Shown here one piece after another: positions 59,589 to 64,000 of a DNA stretch of 64,000 nt; within the stretch, counting starts at the first letter, position 1; the number at the start of each line of letters is the position of its first letter. The stretch spans positions 16,791 through 80,790 of the forward strand of contig JAKOWB010000194.1 of assembly GCA_029781795.1 (NCBI GenBank), in the 5' to 3' direction. A model generated the notes under the pieces. It ran no database searches, was not told the DNA's origin, and saw only the letters and a list, made by a program, of their open reading frames with translations. Source of the stretch: Pseudomonadota bacterium (GTDB taxonomy: Bacteria; Pseudomonadota; Alphaproteobacteria; Kiloniellales; JACOMY01). The translations under genes and the position numbers were made by a program.

Positions 59589-61297
59589 GCCGCCTCGGCC
59601 GCCACGCGGGCCCGCTCGACGATGGCCTGCTGGTCGATGCCGGCGGGCAGCTCGCCATAGACGCCGCTCAGACCCTCGCCCAGGCGCGCGGCGCAGAAGC
59701 CGTCGGCGACGGCCTGCGGTGCCCCGCGGATCAGCAGACTGGCCTGCAGCGCCAGGGCCATCCGGCCAGCGATGCGCCGTGCCCGCGCCTCCAGTTCGGC
59801 CGGCGCGGCGAGTTCCGCCGCCAGGGACTCCGTCAAGGCATCGAGGCGCCGGTCCGCGCCCCTGGCCTGGCGCACCTCGTCCAGGAAGACCGTCACGCTC
59901 TCCGGCTGCTTCGCCGCGGCGCGCAGCACGTCGAGCGCGATGACATTGCCGCTGCCTTCCCAGATGCCGTTCAGCGGCGCCTCGCGATAGTGGCGCGCCA
60001 TCGGCCCTTCCTCGATGAAGCCGTTGCCGCCGTGGCACTCCAGCGCCTCGTGCACCACGCCGACGGCGCGCTTGCAGTTCCAGTACTTCGCCACCGGCGT
60101 GCCGATGCGCACCATCAGCGCGGCCGCCGCGTCGCCCGCCAGCTCGTCGTCGACCGCGCGGGCCATGTGGAAGGCGAGGTGCGTCGCCGCCTCGACCTCG
60201 AGCGCCAGGTCGGCGACGACGCTGCGCATCAGCGGCTGATCGACCAGCCGGCGCTGGAAGGCGCGGCGGGCGGTGACGTGGTGGATCGCTTCGCCGAGGG
60301 CGCGGCGCATCAGCCCGGCCGAGCCGATGGCGAAGTCCAGTCGCGTCAGGTGGGTCATGGCCAGCGCCACCTTGATGCCCTGGCCCTCCTCGCCGACCAG
60401 CCAGCCGACGGCGCCGCGGTACTCGATCTCGCTCGAAGCGTTGGAGCGGTTGCCGCACTTGTCCTTGAGGCGCTGGATCAGCAGCCGGTTGCGCGTGCCG
60501 TCCGGCAGCCAGCCCGGCAGCAGGAAGCAGGAGATGCCCTTGTCGGTCTGCGCCAGCGTGACGAAGAGGTCGCTGTGCGGCACCGAGAAGAACCACTTGT
60601 GGCCGTCGATCAGGTAGGCCTCGCCGGGGCCGCGGCGCGGGCCGGCGGGGCGTGCCGCGGTCTGCGTGGCGCGTAGGTCCGAGCCGCCCTGCTTCTCGGT
60701 CAGCGTCATGCCGACCGTGCCGCCGCGCTTGGCCTGCATCGGGGCCGGGGTCTCGTCATAGTGCGTGGAGAGCACGAAGGGCTCCCACAGCGCCGCCAGT
60801 TCGGGCTGCTGCCGCAGTGCCGGCACGGCGGAGTAGGTCATGCCGAGCGGGCAGCAGATGCCGCTCTCGCCCTGGTTCCAGAGGTAGGAGAGCAGGCCGC
60901 GCGCCTGGTGCGCGCCCGGCTTGCCGGCGGTCCAGGCGAGCGAATGCGTGCCCTGGCCGATTGCCAGCGCCATGAGGCGGTGCCAGGCGGGATGGAAGAG
61001 TATCTCGTCGACCCGGTGGCCGAAGCGGTCGTGGCTCTTCAGCGTCGGCGTGAAGCGGTTGGCGTCCTGCGCCAGCGTGGCGACCTCGGCGCTGGCGACG
61101 GTCCGCCCGGCCTCGCGCAGCAGCGGCAGGGCCCAGGCGATGCCCGCCCGCGCCGCGATCTCGGTCAGCAGCTGGTCGCCGCTGAATGCGTTGTGCCCGA
61201 CGAAGGGTGTCGCCTGGTTCATCACCTCGTGCGTCGCATAGCCGTCGGTGGGCAGGGGGGCGAGGCGGGCGAAGGGGTCGGTGCGGCTCTCGGTCAT
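59585..61297 (-). CDS. Acyl-CoA dehydrogenase, AidB/isovaleryl-type
   Basis: 570 aa, the length of AidB-like rather than short ACADs. 'NQATPFVGHNAFSGDQLLTE' at the N-terminus, 'MTLTEKQGGSDLRATQT' for FAD/substrate binding and 'CHGGNGFIEEGPMARHYREAPLNGIWEGSGN' (in pieces) with the catalytic-Glu region are AidB/isovaleryl-CoA dehydrogenase features. Homologues oxidise branched-chain acyl-CoA or bind DNA during alkylation stress. It overlaps the tetR stop by 4 bp and is followed by the bicupin gene. Confidence 0.9.
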   Translation of the reverse strand: MTESRTDPFARLAPLPTDGYATHEVMNQATPFVGHNAFSGDQLLTEIAARAGIAWALPLLREAGRTVASAEVATLAQDANRFTPTLKSHDRFGHRVDEILFHPAWHRLMALAIGQGTHSLAWTAGKPGAHQARGLLSYLWNQGESGICCPLGMTYSAVPALRQQPELAALWEPFVLSTHYDETPAPMQAKRGGTVGMTLTEKQGGSDLRATQTAARPAGPRRGPGEAYLIDGHKWFFSVPHSDLFVTLAQTDKGISCFLLPGWLPDGTRNRLLIQRLKDKCGNRSNASSEIEYRGAVGWLVGEEGQGIKVALAMTHLTRLDFAIGSAGLMRRALGEAIHHVTARRAFQRRLVDQPLMRSVVADLALEVEAATHLAFHMARAVDDELAGDAAAALMVRIGTPVAKYWNCKRAVGVVHEALECHGGNGFIEEGPMARHYREAPLNGIWEGSGNVIALDVLRAAAKQPESVTVFLDEVRQARGADRRLDALTESLAAELAAPAELEARARRIAGRMALALQASLLIRGAPQAVADGFCAARLGEGLSGVYGELPAGIDQQAIVERARVAAEAA

Positions 61298-61920
61298 GGC
61301 TGGGCCTCCACGGATCCAGTGCTGGCGCGCAGGCAGAAGCGGGTGATCTGCTCGACGAGGTGGCGGTCGGCGCTGGCGCCGGTGCCCCTGGCCGGGGCCA
61401 GGGGGCCGACCAGGGCTTCCATGAAGGCGCCGACGATGCAGGCGGCGGCGACCGCCGGGTCGATGCGCTGAAAGGCGCCACGCATGATGCCCTGTCGCAG
61501 CGTGCGCTCGTAGCACTGGGCGAGTTTTGCGCGCCATTCAAGACGCACGGCCTCGACCTCGGGATCCACCGGCTCGGCGATCATGGCATAGGCCAGGCGG
61601 CGGCCGCGCAGCGCGCGGCCGGCGAAGGTGCGGATGGCGCCCTCCAGCCGCTCCAGCGGCGTCCCCTCGGCCTCGGCCACCGCGCTCATCACCGCAAGCT
61701 CGCGGGCGGAGACCGTGGCGACGATCTCGGCGCAGAGCTCGGCCTTGGAGGACCAGTGGCGATAGACCGTGCCGGTGGCGACGCCGGCCTTGGCGGCGAC
61801 GCTGTCGACCTGGGCGGCGGTCCAGCCGCCTTCGGCCACCAGGTCGCGCGCGGCGCGCAGGATGCGGGCCCTCTTGTCGGCCATGCGCTGCGTCTGCTTG
61901 TCGGTCTGGCGATAGACCAA
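61294..61920 (-). CDS. TetR-family transcriptional regulator
   Basis: 208 aa from a TTG codon with GGGAGA 5 bp upstream; relatives begin 'MVYRRTE', like 'MVYRQTDKQ' here, so I prefer TTG over the ATG at 61884. The HTH domain is 'ARILRAARDLVAEGGW...VDSVAAKAGVATGTVYRHWSSKAEL'. The ligand domain is typical and helical. It starts an operon with the acyl-CoA dehydrogenase and bicupin. Two 16-bp palindromes lie directly upstream, so autorepression relieved by an acyl-CoA or aromatic ligand is likely. Confidence 0.92.
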   Translation of the reverse strand: MVYRQTDKQTQRMADKRARILRAARDLVAEGGWTAAQVDSVAAKAGVATGTVYRHWSSKAELCAEIVATVSARELAVMSAVAEAEGTPLERLEGAIRTFAGRALRGRRLAYAMIAEPVDPEVEAVRLEWRAKLAQCYERTLRQGIMRGAFQRIDPAVAAACIVGAFMEALVGPLAPARGTGASADRHLVEQITRFCLRASTGSVEAQP

Positions 61921-61948
61921 GGGCGTCTCCCGCGGCTGGCGTCAAAGT

Positions 61949-61964
61949 GTGAACCAAGGTTCAC
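61949..61964. promoter_or_regulatory. TetR operator 1
   Basis: GTGAACC-AA-GGTTCAC is a perfect 7-bp inverted repeat centred 36 bp upstream of the tetR start. Its spacing to operator 2 (25 bp centre to centre) and common core TGAACC-N2-GGTTCA mark a tandem operator. Confidence 0.78.
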
Positions 61965-61973
61965 TCTGCAAAA

Positions 61974-61989
61974 ATGAACCACGGTTCAT
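61974..61989. promoter_or_regulatory. TetR operator 2
   Basis: ATGAACC-AC-GGTTCAT is a perfect 7-bp inverted repeat sharing the core TGAACC-N2-GGTTCA with operator 1. The pair covers the region where the tetR promoter should lie. Confidence 0.78.
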
Positions 61990-62065
61990 AGCTTGCCGTC
62001 AAGCGGCCAAGTGCCCGCCCGCTGGCCGCGGAAGAGGAGCGTGGGCGAGGAGGGGAAGCAAATGG

Positions 62066-62088
62066 GGGCGGCGCCGTTCGCACCGCCC
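62066..62088 (-). terminator. Possible terminator after the three secreted-protein genes
   Basis: GGGCGG (62066-62071) pairs with CCGCCC (62083-62088) across an 11-nt loop, followed on the minus strand by CCATTTGC. It lies just after the last of the three genes. Confidence 0.35.
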
Positions 62089-62096
62089 GGGCCTGC

Positions 62097-62564
62097 CTAG
62101 GGCAGCATCGAGACCTGGTCGCAGTTGCCCTCGGCATCCATCGGGAAGTTCTCGACGTTGCCGGCCACGTTCTTGGTGATCTCGATCACCAGGCGGTCGA
62201 CCGAGCCGCCGATGCCGATGAAGTAGAGCTTGCCGGCGTGGCGCTCGACGGTGAAGCAGTGCGGACCGGGCCAGTTCGTCGTGGGATAGACGTAGCAGAG
62301 CATCTCGTCCGTCGCCCACCACTGGCCGCGCCAGATGCAGTCCTCGAACCAATAGGCGCTGCGCCCGTCGGCGCTGTGGTACTCGATGTCCTGCAGCCCG
62401 TCGGAGCGGTCGCCATACTGCGTGCGGTCGGCGACCAGGGCAGCCAGCGCCTTGTGCCCCAGCACCCGGCCATCGGCCTCGACCCGGGGCGGCGCGTCGG
62501 TGGTCTCGTCCGCCGCCGCGGGCCAGGCGGCCAGCAGCAGCAGCAGGGTCAGGAGGTGACGCAT
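62097..62564 (-). CDS. Small secreted four-cysteine protein 3 of 3
   Basis: 155 aa from ATG 62564; function unknown. A signal peptide 'RHLLTLLLLLAAWPAAA' precedes the shared core: 'DRTQYGDRSDGLQDIEYHSADGRSAYWFEDC', then 'GQWWATDEMLCYVYP' and 'GPHCFTVER'. The four conserved Cys (E-D-C, L-C-Y, H-C-F and a C-terminal 'GNC') likely form two periplasmic disulfides. Its ATG lies inside the preceding gene (16-bp overlap). The pattern recalls DUF995-like proteins, but I cannot assign it firmly. Confidence 0.62.
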   Translation of the reverse strand: MRHLLTLLLLLAAWPAAADETTDAPPRVEADGRVLGHKALAALVADRTQYGDRSDGLQDIEYHSADGRSAYWFEDCIWRGQWWATDEMLCYVYPTTNWPGPHCFTVERHAGKLYFIGIGGSVDRLVIEITKNVAGNVENFPMDAEGNCDQVSMLP

Positions 62565-63007
62565 TCGCCGGTGACGTCCAGCGGCAGGCGCTCGACGTTG
62601 CCCTTGATGTCTTCCGTCGTGGTCGCGGTCGGCAGCGGCGCCAGGGGATCGCCGGCCCACCAGAATTCCAGCTTGTTCTGGCCGTTGAAGCGCAGGCGGA
62701 AGCAGTGCGGCCCACTCAGCGACGTGTCGGGATAGAAGTAGCAGACCTGTTCGTCGGTCACCCACCAGCGGCCGCGCTCGACGCAGTTCTCCCAGAGATA
62801 GGCGGAGCGCCCGTCCGGCGACTGGTACTCCACCTCGCTGCTGCCGTCGGAGCGGTCGCGGTACTGCGTGCGATCGCTCATCAGGTCGGTCAGCGCCGCC
62901 TTGCCGGTGATCCAGTCGCCGTCCTTGCCGGTGACCGCAAGCTGCTCGCCGGCGGCGGCGAGCGAGGCCGGCAGGACCAGAACCAGGAGGGCAAGCAGAC
63001 GCCGCAT
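62549..63007 (-). CDS. Small secreted four-cysteine protein 2 of 3
   Basis: 152 aa. Signal peptide 'RRLLALLVLVLPASLAAA' then 'DRTQYRDRSDGSSEVEYQSPDGRSAYLWENC', 'GRWWVTDEQVCYFYPD' and 'GPHCFRLRF', ending 'GECVTS'. The core is clearly homologous to the two flanking genes and holds the same four Cys. No catalytic residues are evident; a ligand-binding or lectin-like periplasmic protein is possible. It follows gene 1 of 3 with a 4-bp gap. Confidence 0.64.
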   Translation of the reverse strand: MRRLLALLVLVLPASLAAAGEQLAVTGKDGDWITGKAALTDLMSDRTQYRDRSDGSSEVEYQSPDGRSAYLWENCVERGRWWVTDEQVCYFYPDTSLSGPHCFRLRFNGQNKLEFWWAGDPLAPLPTATTTEDIKGNVERLPLDVTGECVTS

Positions 63008-63011
63008 GGCC

Positions 63012-63455
63012 TCAGATCTCCTGGCAGGGGCCGTCGGCCCCGAGCGACAGATGGTCGGTGTTGCCAGACAGGTTGTCGAGCGTGACCGCCGTGGGCGCCT
63101 TGGACTGCGGCTCGTCGACCGACCAGTACTCCAACTGGCCGCGCACCTGGCGCAGCCAGAAGCAGTGCGCCATCTCGCCGGTCACCGAGGGATAGGCGTA
63201 GCAGAGCACGTTCTCCTCCAGCCACCAGCGCCCGGCGATGGTGCAGCCCTCGAAGAGATAGGCGACACGGCCGTCCTTGCTGTGGAACTCGGTCTCCATG
63301 GTGCCGTCGGCGCGCTCGCGGTGGTGCGTGCGGCCCTCGACCAGCGCGGCGATTTCCTGCGGCGACTGGATCCAGCCGGGGGGCTGTGCCTCGGCCGAGG
63401 CCTGCAGCGCGGGCAGTGCCAGGGCCAGCAGGCCGGCAATGAAGGGTGCGCGCAT
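63012..63455 (-). CDS. Small secreted four-cysteine protein 1 of 3
   Basis: 147 aa from ATG 63455 with GAGGAGA 4 bp upstream. Signal peptide 'APFIAGLLALALPALQASA' then 'GRTHHRERADGTMETEFHSKDGRVAYLFEGC', 'GRWWLEENVLCYAYPS' and 'MAHCFWLR', ending 'GPCQEI'. It is the first and most divergent gene of the tandem trio. A TCGACA-17-GACTAT promoter-like pair lies upstream (63480-63508). Function unknown. Confidence 0.62.
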   Translation of the reverse strand: MRAPFIAGLLALALPALQASAEAQPPGWIQSPQEIAALVEGRTHHRERADGTMETEFHSKDGRVAYLFEGCTIAGRWWLEENVLCYAYPSVTGEMAHCFWLRQVRGQLEYWSVDEPQSKAPTAVTLDNLSGNTDHLSLGADGPCQEI

Positions 63456-63479
63456 GGGCTCTCCTCGTGTTGCAGCGCA

Positions 63480-63508
63480 ATAGTCGCGCCCCCGGGCGAC
63501 CCTGTCGA
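63480..63508 (-). promoter_or_regulatory. Putative promoter of the three secreted-protein genes
   Basis: On the minus strand TCGACA (63508-63503) and GACTAT (63485-63480) are 17 bp apart, 25 bp before the first start codon. The -35 is a 5-of-6 match; the -10 is weak. Confidence 0.33.
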
Positions 63509-63640
63509 GGGGGCGGTCCCCAGCGTCTTGGACCCCGACTGTGGCGATTCCGGGACCGGCCTTGCGGGCTGGGCGGGGCGGGGGGTGGCGCGGCCGGGGC
63601 CGAAGGGCTATGTCTAGCGCGCCTTTCCTGACCCGCCCGG

Positions 63641-63660
63641 CGGCGCGATCCGACGCGCCG
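63641..63660. terminator. Hairpin in the gap before gabD
   Basis: CGGCGCG and CGCGCCG form a perfect 7-bp stem with loop ATCCGA, 27 bp before the gabD start. It could fold in the gabD leader mRNA or end an upstream transcript. Confidence 0.3.
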
Positions 63661-63686
63661 GGCACGTTTCCCCGGAGGTGGTTTTC

Positions 63687-64000
63687 ATGGCTCCCAGGCT
63701 CAACGATCCGAAGCTCTTCCGCCAGCAGGCCTACATCGATGGCAAGTGGGTGGATGCCGACGACAAGTCGACGATCACGGTGAAGAACCCGGCGACCGGC
63801 GAGGCGCTGGGCACCATCCCGAAGCTCGGCGCCGGCGAGACCCGCCGCGCCATCGAGGCGGCGGAGAAGGCCTGGCCGGCCTGGCGCGCCAAGACCGCCA
63901 AGGAGCGCGCCAACATCCTGCGCAAGTGGTACGACCTGATGATGGCGAACCAGGACGACCTGGCGACCATCCTGACCATGGAGCAGGGCAAGCCGCTGGC
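63687..64000 (+). CDS. gabD: NAD(P)-dependent succinate-semialdehyde dehydrogenase, N-terminal part (3' end outside window)
   Basis: 104 residues visible. A GGAGG ribosome site lies 8 bp before the ATG. 'RQQAYIDGKWVDADDKSTITVKNPATGEALGTIPKLG' (in pieces) and 'AEKAWPAWRAKTAKERANILRKWYDL' followed by 'LTMEQGKPLA' are the aldehyde dehydrogenase start of the GabD group. It oxidises succinate semialdehyde to succinate, the last step of GABA/putrescine breakdown. The catalytic Cys and Glu lie outside the window, so the exact subtype is inferred. Confidence 0.87.
   Translation, partial: MAPRLNDPKLFRQQAYIDGKWVDADDKSTITVKNPATGEALGTIPKLGAGETRRAIEAAEKAWPAWRAKTAKERANILRKWYDLMMANQDDLATILTMEQGKPL

Overview
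This is a dense, very GC-rich stretch of bacterial chromosome. It has about 64 protein genes on both strands and mostly tiny gaps, and I see no rRNA, tRNA, CRISPR array or insertion sequence. It suggests an alphaproteobacterium, probably Rhodospirillales-like. The main reasons are a one-step 5-aminolevulinate synthase (Shemin pathway), a DUF1491 protein next to a YcgN-type cysteine-cluster protein, FabI-type enoyl reduction, CTTGAC-like promoters and many TAT-type signal peptides. The species is not determined.

Layout. 1-2.1 kb: end of tgt, queG (queuosine) and a methyltransferase. 2.2-5.0 kb: three tandem genes of a family I do not recognise, each with two 'D-L-F-G' motifs; the first two also share a GDGDD module of the kind seen at the ends of RTX/type I-secreted proteins. 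This is the most novel-looking locus. 5-15.5 kb: housekeeping and small-molecule genes (DUF1491, YcgN, an amine oxidase-like flavoprotein, cupin, nitrilase, MATE pump, tlyA, AhpD-like, PKHD hydroxylase, RNA methyltransferase, aroC, fabI). 15.5-25.2 kb: exported DUF1501/DUF1800 pair, DnaJ-like, pdxH, cation efflux, universal stress protein, a first polyamine-type binding protein, SDR and a small 2OG-oxygenase/winged-helix pair. 25.2-29.7 kb: a complete polyamine/spermidine-type ABC importer. 29.9-36.1 kb: hemA, a class III aminotransferase, a 67-aa protein, a thioredoxin/NHL protein and a TAT lipoprotein M48 protease. 36.2-43.5 kb: a second universal stress protein, a peptide-type ABC importer, a thioesterase and a hybrid histidine kinase. 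43.5-54.3 kb: ech-thiE-thiM, pyrE, azlCD, phosphatase, Sel1 protein, glmU-glmS, GST and isochorismatase-like hydrolase. 54.3-64 kb: SMP-30 protein, an orphan polyamine-type binding protein, an outer-membrane-like protein, folD, a TetR-controlled acyl-CoA dehydrogenase/bicupin operon, three tandem small secreted cysteine proteins and the start of a succinate-semialdehyde dehydrogenase.

Functional threads. (i) Polyamine/amine uptake and catabolism recurs: three PotD-like binding proteins but one transporter core, a PuuB/DadA-like FAD oxidase, a class III aminotransferase and succinate-semialdehyde dehydrogenase. (ii) Both tandem-domain universal stress protein genes, 15.5 kb apart, carry an FNR/Dnr-type box at a similar distance upstream, suggesting oxygen or nitric-oxide control. 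(iii) The TetR gene is preceded by two near-identical 16-bp palindromes, a clear autoregulatory operator pair. (iv) Several perfect terminator hairpins define transcription units, including one that separates the ABC ATPase from the rest of its transporter genes.
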